Assembly: GCA_964636325.1 (NCBI GenBank)
Contig: CAZWRV010000082.1
Coordinates: forward strand, 1 to 30,358
Direction: 5' to 3'
Length of the DNA: 30,358 nucleotides
DNA from: CAZWRV01 sp964636325
GTDB lineage: Bacteria; Verrucomicrobiota; Lentisphaeria; Victivallales; GWF2-50-93
The position numbers and the translations under genes were made by a program. The notes under the pieces are model-generated. The model had not been told where the DNA came from and made no database searches. It saw nothing but the letters and a program-made list of their open reading frames with translations. Shown here piece after piece: positions 1 to 8,426 of the stretch; the first letter of the stretch is position 1, and every line of letters begins with the position of its first letter.

Positions 1-51
1 CGCAAATCAATGCGCTCTCCCTACCCCTATCCTGCGCGCCGCAAGGGCGCC

Positions 52-68
52 TTTTCCCGCAGGGAAAA
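52..68. terminator. Short hairpin downstream of surE
   Basis: A perfect 7-bp stem (TTTTCCC / GGGAAAA) with a GCA loop lies 20 bases past the surE stop codon. Read on the minus strand it is not followed by a T-run but by a second GC-rich inverted stretch. It may therefore be a weak intrinsic terminator or only a chance hairpin. Confidence 0.25.
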
Positions 69-87
69 ACCTAGTGCCTTACGGAAA

Positions 88-843
88 CTAAGTTCTGCAT
101 CCGGAACTCATTATGCCCAGCATCTTCCAGTCGGTCATGTCGCAATGGATCGGCGTCACTGAGACGTATCCGTCGTCGATGGCCCTGGCGTCGCTCCCCT
201 CCTCCGACTGCATCTTGTCGTAGACTCCTGTCAGCCAGTAGTAGGTGCGGGCGGCGGGGTCCATCCGTTTCTCATATTGGTCGACCCATGCGATCCGGCT
301 CTGGAATGTGATCTTCTCCCCCCTTATCCTGTTTCTCGGGATCGAGGGTATGTTGACGTTCAGCAGGGTGCCCCGGGGAAGCTTCATGGAAGGAAGCCTG
401 GCCGCAAGTCCGGCGGCGTATTCCGCGGCATATGAATAGTCCGTGCTCTCGAAGGAGGCCAGGGATATCGCGAAGGACGGCACGCCGAGTATGGCCCCCT
501 CCGTCGCGCCGGAGACCGTTCCCGAGTAAAGGACGTTTATCCCGAGGTTGGCGCCGGCGTTGATGCCCGACACGACAATATCCGGCTTCCTGTCCATCAG
601 CGTGCTCGTCCCGAGCTTCACGCAGTCGGCCGGCGTCCCGCTGGTGGCGTAGCCCACGAAGCCCCTGTCCCTTCTGACCTCCTTGACGCGCAGGGGATCG
701 GCCACGGTGATGGCATGGCCGACGGCGCTCCGCTCGGAGTCCGGCGCCACTACCATCACATCCCCCAGCGTCCTGAGGGAATGGAAGAGCGCCGCTATCC
801 CCTCGGAATAAATCCCGTCGTCGTTTGTGAGAAGTATAAGCAT
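88..843 (-). CDS. surE: 5'/3'-nucleotidase SurE
   Basis: SurE is a metal-dependent nucleoside monophosphate phosphatase (survival protein E) acting in the cytoplasm. The protein opens with the family hallmark MLILLTNDDGI, where the Asp-Asp pair binds the metal, followed by VVAPDSERSAVGHAIT, the TSGTPADCV segment and SGINAGANLG, which are all classic SurE active-site blocks. At 251 aa it is normal family length. The ATG at 843 was chosen because it starts exactly at the conserved first beta strand. An in-frame ATG at 906 would add 21 residues with no family counterpart. The gene stands alone and is divergent from the hybrid kinase across a 267-bp spacer. Family assignment is certain; physiological substrate is not shown. 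Confidence 0.96.
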   Translation of the reverse strand: MLILLTNDDGIYSEGIAALFHSLRTLGDVMVVAPDSERSAVGHAITVADPLRVKEVRRDRGFVGYATSGTPADCVKLGTSTLMDRKPDIVVSGINAGANLGINVLYSGTVSGATEGAILGVPSFAISLASFESTDYSYAAEYAAGLAARLPSMKLPRGTLLNVNIPSIPRNRIRGEKITFQSRIAWVDQYEKRMDPAARTYYWLTGVYDKMQSEEGSDARAIDDGYVSVTPIHCDMTDWKMLGIMSSGCRT

Positions 844-1050
844 CGGCGGAAGCCCTTCAAGGCAAATGCGAAATTTAAGCCTATGGATAAAATATTCAAT
901 CAACAATCCTAAAACTATACTATAAAATTGAGGTATTATTCGCCGCTAACACTTGAAATAACAGAACGCCCCGAATAAGTTATCCCCGGCCATGGGAATA
1001 GGCATAGTATGAATCCGGCAAACCATCTTTTGCTGGATTAATTTTAGGCG

Positions 1051-1064
1051 TAAGGCCTTATACT
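1051..1064 (+). promoter_or_regulatory. Candidate -10 box with overlapping palindrome upstream of the hybrid kinase
   Basis: TATACT at 1059-1064 resembles a sigma-70 -10 hexamer. It overlaps a perfect 10-bp palindrome, TAAGGCCTTA (1051-1060), which could be an operator. No convincing -35 hexamer is visible at 16-18 bp. A second imperfect inverted repeat (CCGGCAAA / TTTGCTGG) lies at about 1014-1036. Confidence 0.3.
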
Positions 1065-1099
1065 GGGACTGGCGATTAGGCTGCGGCAACCTGCATTCA

Positions 1100-1108
1100 G
1101 GGGGGGGG
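1100..1108 (+). promoter_or_regulatory. G9 homopolymer in the Shine-Dalgarno position of the hybrid kinase
   Basis: Nine consecutive G residues end two bases before the kinase ATG at 1111. No AGGAGG-like sequence is present nearby, so part of this run must serve as the ribosome-binding site. Homopolymer G tracts of this length are prone to slipped-strand changes in other bacteria. Here a change would alter translation strength without shifting the reading frame. Phase variation is inference. Confidence 0.5.
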
Positions 1109-1110
1109 CC

Positions 1111-4062
1111 ATGAAGCTTGTCTCATTGTTGAAGCGTTTCACTTTGATATCCTCATTCCTCATCTTCGCGTTTTCGCTTACGGTTGCGGGCGTATGCCTC
1201 TACATCTTCTGGCGGAGCTTCCAGGAGGAGAGATACAAGGACATCGAGTCGTCGATACATTCCGAGTCGGTCACATTCCAGAGCTACTTCGCGAACCTGA
1301 ACGAGCTTGCAGCTCTAATAACGTCAAGGACCAGGCTCCGGCAGATCACCGAGGGGATGGCGGGGGGCGCAGCATCGGAGGAGGCCACGGAGGAGGCCGG
1401 GAGGATACTCGAGGACGCCCTCGCCGGAAGCAGGAACATCGCAGGCATATGCAGGATATTGAAGGACGGATCCGTCCTCGCGTCCGCCGGCATGCCGCCC
1501 CCGGCGGAGCTCAGGCCGCCCGGCGACCTTCGCGAAACCGTAAGCTGCATACTCGCCGTCGGAGGCAGGCCGCACATAGTCACCTTGTCCCCGGTGCTTT
1601 CCAGCCAGAAGGAGCTGATCGCATGCGACATCATTGTGGTTGACAGGGCAGGCATCAGGCAGATGGCTGAAAGCTTCGTCTCAAAAAGCAGCATATTCAA
1701 TTCCATCAGCTTCATGGCCGTCGGAAGGGAGATGCAGAAAGGACTGGAAATCTACAGCGTCAACACACCCCGCGACTCTTCCAGGATCAAGGAGATGTTC
1801 TTCGACGGGAACTTCAAGGATGAGGTGACGGAGCTCCCGGAAGGCATGCTGAAGAGCATCAGGACGGGAGGAGGGTGCTTTTTCCTCTGCCCGGTCTACA
1901 CCGGCTCCCTCTGCCGGATCTATGCGATGACGTCCGTGAACGAGGACTTCTTCTCGGTGTTCTCCGACCAGAAGATATACATGATCATACTGCTCGCCAT
2001 CAGCCTGTCGCTGGTCTCCTACGTCATACTGTCCGAATTCCTTAAGCCGCTGGAGAAAAGGATGGCTGTCGACATCGAAAGGATATTCTCCCTGAATCAG
2101 AAGCTCTCGAAGGAGATCAAAAACCATCAGCAGACGGAGCAACTGCTCAAGCGCAGCGAACTGAAGTTCAGGACATTCATGGACAACATCCCCGGCATGG
2201 TATTCATCAAGGATTCGCTGGGCCGCTACGCCTACATGAACAACTTCCTGTCGAAGACAGGCCTCGACGACCACGAGCGCTGGATCGGGAAGACCGACGC
2301 GGAGCTCTGGCCGGAGAAGCACGCCTCCGACGCCTCGAAATACGACCGGAAGATACTTTCGCAGAGCCGGAACTTCAACACAATCGACGAGATCTCGTTC
2401 AGGAACAGCGTCCGTCGCTTCATCACATACAGGTTCCCCATGCTCGCCGAGGACGAACAGACTTACGTGGGAGGCATCTCCATGGACATCACGGATGTCC
2501 TCAGGATGGAGGACGAACTGGCCAGGGAGAAGGAGCGCCTCTCCCTCACGCTCCATTCCATATCGGACGGGGTCATCGTCACCGACAGGGACTGGAAGAT
2601 AAGGATAATAAACAAGTCCGCGTCCGAGATAACAGGCTGGGACAGGGACGAGGCCGACGGCAAGGAGATCAATGAAGTGCTGCGCCTGTCCTCCCGCTCG
2701 GATGGGATCCCGATCAAGGCTGGAGAGATATTGAAGCACATAAAGTCTTCGCCAATGTCCGAAAAGCTCACGTTCGAGCTGGCGACCAAGTCAGGGACGA
2801 AGAAGGTAGTGGAGGACGGCATGTCTGAGATATTGGACGGAGAGGGCGCATGCATTGGTTTCGTCGTCGTCGTCCGCGACATCACGCTGATATCGCAGAT
2901 ACAGGAGAATCTGAGGACAGCCCAGAAGATGGAGTCCATCGGCCTCCTCGCAGGCGGAATCGCCCACGACTTCAACAACATCCTCATGGGCATAACGGGC
3001 AACCTGAGCATGGCCAGGATGATGACGATGGACAACCGGGAGCTTGACGAGCTCCTCTCCGACGCGGAGCAGTCGGCCGACAGGGCGAAGGAACTCACCA
3101 AGCGGCTCATCACCTTCGCGAAGGGGGGAAGCCCGGAGGTGAGCGTCTGCCCCACAAGGGAACTGGTGTCCGAGAACATCAAGTTCAACCTGGTCGGCTC
3201 CAACGTCCGGCGGACCGAGGATATGCCGCAGGACATATGGGCGGTCCGCGCCGACCCGTCGCAGCTCTCGCAGGTATTCTCCAACATAATAACAAACGCC
3301 AAGCAGGCGATGCCGGACGGCGGCGACCTGGATGTGGCGGCCAGGAACATCATGCTCGGGCCGGACAACGACAGGAAGCTCCCGCCCGGCCCCTATGTCA
3401 AGATAAGCTTCAAGAACAACGGCGAAAACCTCAGGAACGAGATAAAGGACAAGATATTCGACCCCTATTTCACGACCAGGAAGGGCTTCTCCGGACTCGG
3501 GCTGTCGATTGCCTTCTCCATTGTCCGCCAGCACGGCGGATTCATATCCGTGGAGGACAACGTCCCCCGCGGGGTCATCTTCCATGTGATCCTTCCTTCC
3601 ACAGGCGCGCCCGCGCCGGAAACAAAGGGGGACGAGGAGGCGGTGGAGTCTGAAACGCCCGGCAAGTTCACATCGAAGAAGATCCTGGTCATGGACGACG
3701 ACGAGGCGATACGTAAGTTCACCATGAACATCCTGAGCAGGGCCGGCCATATGGTCCGCACCGCATGCAACGGGGAACAGGCCGTCTCCATATTCAAGGA
3801 GGCCGCCGCGAGCGACTTCAAGTTCAATATCGTCATTCTCGACCTGACAATCGTAGGCGGGATGGGGGGGAAGGAGACGCTCCAGCAGCTGAAGAGCATC
3901 GACCCGGACGTGACGGCCGTGGTCTCAAGCGGCTACTCGGAGGACTCGCTGATGGCGGAACCGGAAAAATACGGATTTAAATATCGTCTGCCGAAACCGT
4001 ACAGCATGCAGCAGATGATACGCCTCGTCAACAGCATACCCGCATCCCCTACTTCCGTATGA
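1111..4062 (+). CDS. Membrane-bound hybrid sensor histidine kinase (PAS-PAS-HisKA-HATPase-REC)
   Basis: This 983-aa two-component hybrid kinase has a membrane helix at about residues 9-31, an extracytoplasmic sensor region at about 35-285 and a second helix at about 289-308. A coiled linker and two PAS domains (about 350-465 and 477-600) follow. The dimerisation domain carries the phospho-acceptor His619 in GGIAHDFNNIL, an NtrB-like H-box. The ATPase domain runs from about 705 to 832, with N-box NIITNAKQAM and a GLGLSI G2 box. A C-terminal receiver has acidic residues 862-864, phospho-acceptor Asp911 and Lys962. The G1 box reads FKNNGENL instead of the usual D-x-G-x-G, so the adenine-contacting Asp appears to be Asn. 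No DNA-binding partner is adjacent. The 3' end overlaps the convergent DUF3857 gene by 14 bp. The ligand is unknown. Confidence 0.95.
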   Translation: MKLVSLLKRFTLISSFLIFAFSLTVAGVCLYIFWRSFQEERYKDIESSIHSESVTFQSYFANLNELAALITSRTRLRQITEGMAGGAASEEATEEAGRILEDALAGSRNIAGICRILKDGSVLASAGMPPPAELRPPGDLRETVSCILAVGGRPHIVTLSPVLSSQKELIACDIIVVDRAGIRQMAESFVSKSSIFNSISFMAVGREMQKGLEIYSVNTPRDSSRIKEMFFDGNFKDEVTELPEGMLKSIRTGGGCFFLCPVYTGSLCRIYAMTSVNEDFFSVFSDQKIYMIILLAISLSLVSYVILSEFLKPLEKRMAVDIERIFSLNQKLSKEIKNHQQTEQLLKRSELKFRTFMDNIPGMVFIKDSLGRYAYMNNFLSKTGLDDHERWIGKTDAELWPEKHASDASKYDRKILSQSRNFNTIDEISFRNSVRRFITYRFPMLAEDEQTYVGGISMDITDVLRMEDELAREKERLSLTLHSISDGVIVTDRDWKIRIINKSASEITGWDRDEADGKEINEVLRLSSRSDGIPIKAGEILKHIKSSPMSEKLTFELATKSGTKKVVEDGMSEILDGEGACIGFVVVVRDITLISQIQENLRTAQKMESIGLLAGGIAHDFNNILMGITGNLSMARMMTMDNRELDELLSDAEQSADRAKELTKRLITFAKGGSPEVSVCPTRELVSENIKFNLVGSNVRRTEDMPQDIWAVRADPSQLSQVFSNIITNAKQAMPDGGDLDVAARNIMLGPDNDRKLPPGPYVKISFKNNGENLRNEIKDKIFDPYFTTRKGFSGLGLSIAFSIVRQHGGFISVEDNVPRGVIFHVILPSTGAPAPETKGDEEAVESETPGKFTSKKILVMDDDEAIRKFTMNILSRAGHMVRTACNGEQAVSIFKEAAASDFKFNIVILDLTIVGGMGGKETLQQLKSIDPDVTAVVSSGYSEDSLMAEPEKYGFKYRLPKPYSMQQMIRLVNSIPASPTSV

Positions 4063-7000
4063 AGATTGTGTTGAGCTCTGGATCGTTCAGCACGTCGTTG
4101 AGGGAGAGGAGCAGCTTTGCCGAATCCTTCGAAAGCAGCTCCGGCTTTAACTCCGCCGCGTAGCTTACCTTCAAGACGTTCCCTGCGCCGTCCCCGAAAA
4201 ATCCGCCGGCGCAGTCGGGGGGCTTGACAGTGTCCCGCGTTATCTTCAGGCTCCCGGACTCGCCGCCGGAGGACGGGATCGAGAAGAACTGCTCCGGCGG
4301 AATCAGCTCCTGCTCCTTGAACTCGTTGAGCGGCAAGGATATATAATAGTTAGTCTCGGAGGACGATCGGGATCCGATGAAATAGGGGTTTTCCCTTCCG
4401 GGAGTCACGTTGCTGAAGATTCCCCCCAGCGGCTGCCCCAGCTCGAAATACAGGTAGTCCCCTTCCCTGACGGCGTAGTTTTCGATGCTGACAGTATACT
4501 CCTCTACTCCCGGATACACGTCTGTCCTAGTCACATATTCGCCGGCGGCCTTGGCGGAACGCGAAAGCGAGCCGCACAGCTCGAGGTGATGGCGCCTCCT
4601 GTCTTCCGGCGTAATCTCGGTGAACGTCCTCCTGAAAACGCACATTGCGCTTCCGAAATGCAACGTCTGATTCTTGACGAGGGCGGTACCGTCCGGAGAA
4701 ACCTTGACGAAGCAGTTGACTACCGACCTGTCCTTCCTGTCCGGCGCGGCCTTGATTTCCGCTATCCCCGCGTCCCCGATGAAAAGCCCTGCGAAACCCG
4801 CATGGTAAGTCGCCCCCAGCTCGGCATACTGGTCGCCCTCGTTCAAATAGATGTCTTCGCCGCGGATTTTCACCAGCAGCTCGCTGAAGGTGTCCGGGTC
4901 GGGAATTTTCTGCTGCATGTCCACGAACTCGCCGATCATCGGCTCCCTGGACGCAAGGACGAATTCCGATTCTATCCCTGCGGCCTTGAGCATCGCCGCG
5001 AGTAGGACGGCCTTGTCGGTCGAACTGCCGTAGCCGTCCTCTAAGGTCCTGTCCGCCGATGAAAGGCATGAGAGCGGAAGCTGGTTGAATCCGGGGCCGG
5101 CGGTCCTAACGTTGACGGCGACAAAATCCCGTATCAACTTGATCTTTGCTCGCCTGTCGTCGCCGGCCGCCTTGACCAGCTCAACCGTCCTTGCTGCCGC
5201 CTTCGCTCCGTCAGCGACCTTCTTTTCCAGCCCTGCCCTGAGGACGCCGCAGTAGCTCTTCCAGTCGCCGGTCGAGACAAGGATTCCCGGCACGAAAAAC
5301 CATCTCGGAGGAAGGGACGGCTCCGACTTGATGGCGGGGCTGTCCTTTACCTCGAACTCCAACGTCCCCTTTCCGGCCTCGAGGACGCCGGGCATGGTAG
5401 GAGTTATCAGGTCTTCAACTTTCAAGGGCATATCTTCAGGATATGCAAGGCTGAAGCTCTTCCTTCGTATCGGGCTGTTATCGCGGACATAGGAATCGAA
5501 GGCGATGAATGGACGGTCCTTGAAATCCATCGAAAGCTCATATTCAATTACGGATCCGACAGAGACCCCGGGGAGGCTGGCGACCAGAATCTTGCCGCCG
5601 GGATAGCGCGGCGCGGCGCTCACCCATCCCTGATCCATAATGTTGATCTCCTTGGGCGAAATCATGTTCTCAGTCCCGTCCGGCTGGACGACCTTGGCGG
5701 AAAGCAGCCTGACGTCGTCCCATATGGGATTGTATTGGATCTTTATCTCCGAAATCTTCTTTATGCCGCTGTAGGTAAGAACCTTCTCGCGGATTTTGCT
5801 TGCAAGCTTCCAATGGCCGGAATCTATAATCTCGCACCTGACCACCTGCTCAATTATCTCCGTGTCCGGCTCCTTGCCCGGCTCGACCCCGTCCTCGCCG
5901 GCGATCCCGAATATCGGCATCTTCCTGCCGTCCAGCTCGATCTGCTTCAACGTGTCCCTGAGCACGAGATACTGCTCAGGGCTGAACTCCACGGTCTTGA
6001 GAAGGAACTTGCCTTCCCCGTAGATCCTGCCGTCCTTGAGTTCGAGCCTCCTCGCCCACTCCAGCTCGTCGCTTTCCACGCCCTGGAACTCCGGCATCTC
6101 GGCGAGCGGAGGAATGCCGCCCCCCAGGACGACTTCGAACTTCTCCACCACTCCGCAGGTTATCTCGGTGCTCAACGGATATTTCCTCTTCTCGAGGCCA
6201 GTGCTGCCGATGACCCTTCCGGCAAGCCCGACCGACGCCCCGGCCCAAGGCAGCTGGAGCATCATCTTGTCCTTTCCCTTGACCAGGGCGTCCGGCGTGG
6301 AATACTTAATGGTCGCGGATACGGCGCTGGCGGTGTCGCCCATCTTTTCCGGCATTATCTTCAGCTCGCTGAGCCGCGCCCCGGGAAGTATCGCCTTGGC
6401 AAGCATCTCGAAATATGACTTGACCTCCTCAGGACGGGCCCGCGCAAAGTAGCCCCTGTATATGTTGTCGTTGATCCCCTCGAAAAGGAACGTCGTCTCG
6501 GCGCCCAGGCCCCCCGAGATGTTGAACGCGGCGCTCGTCGTGACGCGGACCAGGTTCTTATCGGCCGGGACAACCGGAGTGACCTTCAATGTCTCCCCCT
6601 CAGGCCGGGCCACCAGATAGCTCATGTTGCCGAGGTAGGACGGGAATATGTCCTTCGTGTTTTCGTCCGTGGGGTCCATCAGCGTGTAGGAGCCGTCGTC
6701 GTTCCCCACGCAGACAACCTCGTGGTTGAAGAACGGGAGCGGGACGTCCTGGTCGATCTTGGGGCCGGCCATCATAAGGACGGGGAACGCCTTGAATCCG
6801 GCCAGCCTAAGCATCGCGACCAGCAGCGCCGCCTTGTCGCGGCAGACCCCGTACTTGTTCTCGAACGTTATGCTCACGTCGTGCGGCTCGTAGCCCGGCG
6901 CCTCCTTCTCGATCGTTATGCCCATGTAGCGGATGTTCCGCGACACATAGTAGAAAACGGCCTCCATCCTCTTCTGCCGGTCCTGAATGCCTTCCACCAG

Positions 7001-7873
7001 CTCGGAGGTCTTCTTCCTCATCTCCGGGGTGACGGCTTCCAGATGCTTCTCGGAAATCCCCCAGCACCATTTCGACACCGTCTCCCAGTCCTTCACCGTG
7101 CTGACCAGCAGCCGCTGGACCAGCGAATACGCGTCGGGCATGTTCGGCTCGGGGAACATCCTCGGGACGTCCTCCGCCGTCCACCTGTAGATTATCCGCC
7201 CGTCCTTCTTCTCGACCGCCCCCTTCAGCGTCTCGCCCGAAGGCGACTTTATCTCCTTGTGCCGCAGCGGAAGCTCCTCGGGCGCAGAAATCTCCAGGTT
7301 GTAATGCCTTATCGGATATACTGACTCGAAGCCGAAATAGTCGCTGAAGGTGTCCGGCATGCGCGTCTTGAAGACTTCCTGCCTGTAGACCACGCGCACC
7401 ACGTCGCCGACCTCTACGCCGGGAATGTTCACGGACAGTATCTTCTGATTGGGGTCGTAGATGTTCATCCCCATCGTTGAATTGTCAACCATCTCCTTGG
7501 CCATCGTCCCGATGTCTACAGGGACGCTCCGCCCGTCCGGCTTGATGATCTCCACCGCCTTGAACTCGGTCTTCTCGTAGGACGTGTTCATCCTGACGGT
7601 CGCCGACTGGTTCTCCCGCCTGCCCTTCTCGTTGAGAACCTTCACATAACTTTCGTCGCATGTGACGTTCGTTCCGTCGGCGTTGTAGACGACCGCCTCA
7701 TAGTCGTCCAGCAGCACCATGTCGGCGTCGGGATATGTCGCCTGACTTATCTCCCCCGCCGCCTTCAATATCAACGCCCTGTCCAGATATGCGCCCGCAT
7801 CCTTGACGTCCTCAGACAGGAGGCCCGAGGCAAAGACGAAAAAAGCAATAACGGCCAACGCGAACCTGCTCAT
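4049..7873 (-). CDS. Large secreted tandem DUF3857/transglutaminase-like protein; second enzyme domain lacks the triad
   Basis: The 1274-aa protein has an N-terminal signal peptide (hydrophobic residues about 4-18) and two successive DUF3857-plus-transglutaminase-like modules. In module 1 the cysteine-protease-like triad is visible as Cys344 (YGVCRDKAALL), His384 (FFNHEVV) and Asp400 (LMDPTDE). In module 2 the aligned positions are Ser951 (YGSSTDKAVLL), Glu998 (FSELLVK) and Asn1011 (IYLNEGDQ). All three catalytic residues are replaced, so module 2 is probably a non-catalytic binding domain. Such proteins are envelope-associated, but their substrates are generally unknown. I prefer the ATG at 7873 because GAGGAA precedes it at good spacing and the signal peptide follows directly. 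An ATG at 7888 is also in frame. A 234-bp mobile element starts 35 bases upstream of the chosen start. Confidence 0.9.
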   Translation of the reverse strand: MSRFALAVIAFFVFASGLLSEDVKDAGAYLDRALILKAAGEISQATYPDADMVLLDDYEAVVYNADGTNVTCDESYVKVLNEKGRRENQSATVRMNTSYEKTEFKAVEIIKPDGRSVPVDIGTMAKEMVDNSTMGMNIYDPNQKILSVNIPGVEVGDVVRVVYRQEVFKTRMPDTFSDYFGFESVYPIRHYNLEISAPEELPLRHKEIKSPSGETLKGAVEKKDGRIIYRWTAEDVPRMFPEPNMPDAYSLVQRLLVSTVKDWETVSKWCWGISEKHLEAVTPEMRKKTSELVEGIQDRQKRMEAVFYYVSRNIRYMGITIEKEAPGYEPHDVSITFENKYGVCRDKAALLVAMLRLAGFKAFPVLMMAGPKIDQDVPLPFFNHEVVCVGNDDGSYTLMDPTDENTKDIFPSYLGNMSYLVARPEGETLKVTPVVPADKNLVRVTTSAAFNISGGLGAETTFLFEGINDNIYRGYFARARPEEVKSYFEMLAKAILPGARLSELKIMPEKMGDTASAVSATIKYSTPDALVKGKDKMMLQLPWAGASVGLAGRVIGSTGLEKRKYPLSTEITCGVVEKFEVVLGGGIPPLAEMPEFQGVESDELEWARRLELKDGRIYGEGKFLLKTVEFSPEQYLVLRDTLKQIELDGRKMPIFGIAGEDGVEPGKEPDTEIIEQVVRCEIIDSGHWKLASKIREKVLTYSGIKKISEIKIQYNPIWDDVRLLSAKVVQPDGTENMISPKEINIMDQGWVSAAPRYPGGKILVASLPGVSVGSVIEYELSMDFKDRPFIAFDSYVRDNSPIRRKSFSLAYPEDMPLKVEDLITPTMPGVLEAGKGTLEFEVKDSPAIKSEPSLPPRWFFVPGILVSTGDWKSYCGVLRAGLEKKVADGAKAAARTVELVKAAGDDRRAKIKLIRDFVAVNVRTAGPGFNQLPLSCLSSADRTLEDGYGSSTDKAVLLAAMLKAAGIESEFVLASREPMIGEFVDMQQKIPDPDTFSELLVKIRGEDIYLNEGDQYAELGATYHAGFAGLFIGDAGIAEIKAAPDRKDRSVVNCFVKVSPDGTALVKNQTLHFGSAMCVFRRTFTEITPEDRRRHHLELCGSLSRSAKAAGEYVTRTDVYPGVEEYTVSIENYAVREGDYLYFELGQPLGGIFSNVTPGRENPYFIGSRSSSETNYYISLPLNEFKEQELIPPEQFFSIPSSGGESGSLKITRDTVKPPDCAGGFFGDGAGNVLKVSYAAELKPELLSKDSAKLLLSLNDVLNDPELNTIFIRK

Positions 7874-7903
7874 AGTTTCCTCATCCATTATTTTATGTCG
7901 CCT

Positions 7904-8147
7904 TTGAACCTAATTGCCGCAGTTGAAAATATGCTTTATAAATTAACACTCTCATAATAAGGCATTTACATATTTAGAGGCTTTCACCCAATGAGTGAAA
8001 GCCAGTTTCGGCATATTTTCAACCCGGGAGGGTTGGCCGCATTCGCCATATCTGCTTCGTTAGCTTCAACTTGCAGTGGTCACCACAGCTGCGTCTTGCT
8101 GCCTGGTAGCTACGGCAAATGCGGCCAACTGCGGCTATTAGGTTGAA
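7904..8147. repeat. 5-bp target site duplication TTGAA around MITE copy 1
   Basis: TTGAA at 7904-7908 and again at 8143-8147 abuts the element's terminal inverted repeats exactly. A different 5-mer flanks copy 2 in the same positions, which is the expected signature of transposition. Confidence 0.8.
7909..8142 (+). mobile_element. MITE-like element, copy 1 (234 bp)
   Basis: The ends are near-perfect 17-bp terminal inverted repeats: CCTAATTGCCGCAGTTG on the left, and on the right the reverse complement with one mismatch. The flanks are perfect 5-bp direct repeats TTGAA (7904-7908 and 8143-8147). An inverted copy of the same 234 bp occurs at 29190-29423 with three differences by my count. Inside are nested inverted repeats: 7922-7934 with 8011-8023 (13 bp, perfect), enclosing 7979-7987 with 7995-8003 (9 bp, perfect). 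A second pair, 8032-8047 with 8114-8129 (15 of 16), encloses GTGGTCACCAC. There is no credible ORF, so movement would need a transposase supplied in trans. The 5-bp duplication and CC start would suit IS1380-type or similar elements, but this is a guess. Confidence 0.88.
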
Positions 8148-8426
8148 GACACATAAATTCCCACACCATTCCATTAAAACAAGAGCCGGATGCAGATTTT
8201 CCCATCCGAGCCCCGGCAGCATGCACTGCCCCGGGACCATGCAAATATGGATTTTCAAGCTTCCCCCTGCGGCGCAAGGTGGCGTAAGGGTCTGACACAT
8301 AGTTACTTGGATGCCAGGGGATTGCCCTGTTCACACCCCTCTGTTTTGAGCCTTACAGCCGCCATTTTGCTGTTTTTCCCTCAGGCGTGGGAGTCCGGGA
8401 TTCGGCAGGGGCTCAGCTAACGGCTG
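8148..8426. other. Non-coding spacer with no recognised gene
   Basis: This stretch lies between MITE copy 1 and the 3' end of the 537-aa gene. The open frames crossing it have no recognisable protein character. A small GGCAG / CTGCC hairpin lies near 8216-8231. I see no convincing terminator, promoter or RNA gene. Confidence 0.5.

Noticed and set aside
1681..2739. Long minus-strand open frame inside the hybrid kinase (and a similar one at 2791-3750)
   Set aside because: They are antisense shadows of a codon-biased gene, without ribosome-binding sites or family features.
3861..3870. G7 run inside the receiver domain of the hybrid kinase as a frameshift site
   Set aside because: The frame is intact on both sides and the Gly-rich sequence is normal for the receiver motif; no second frame is used.
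5735..6418. Plus-strand open frame of 227 aa inside the DUF3857 gene
   Set aside because: It has shadow-frame composition and no family features; the minus-strand gene explains the region.
8019..8334. Open frames across MITE copy 1 and the following spacer
   Set aside because: They lie over inverted repeats, have no ribosome-binding site and no protein-like composition; they are chance frames.
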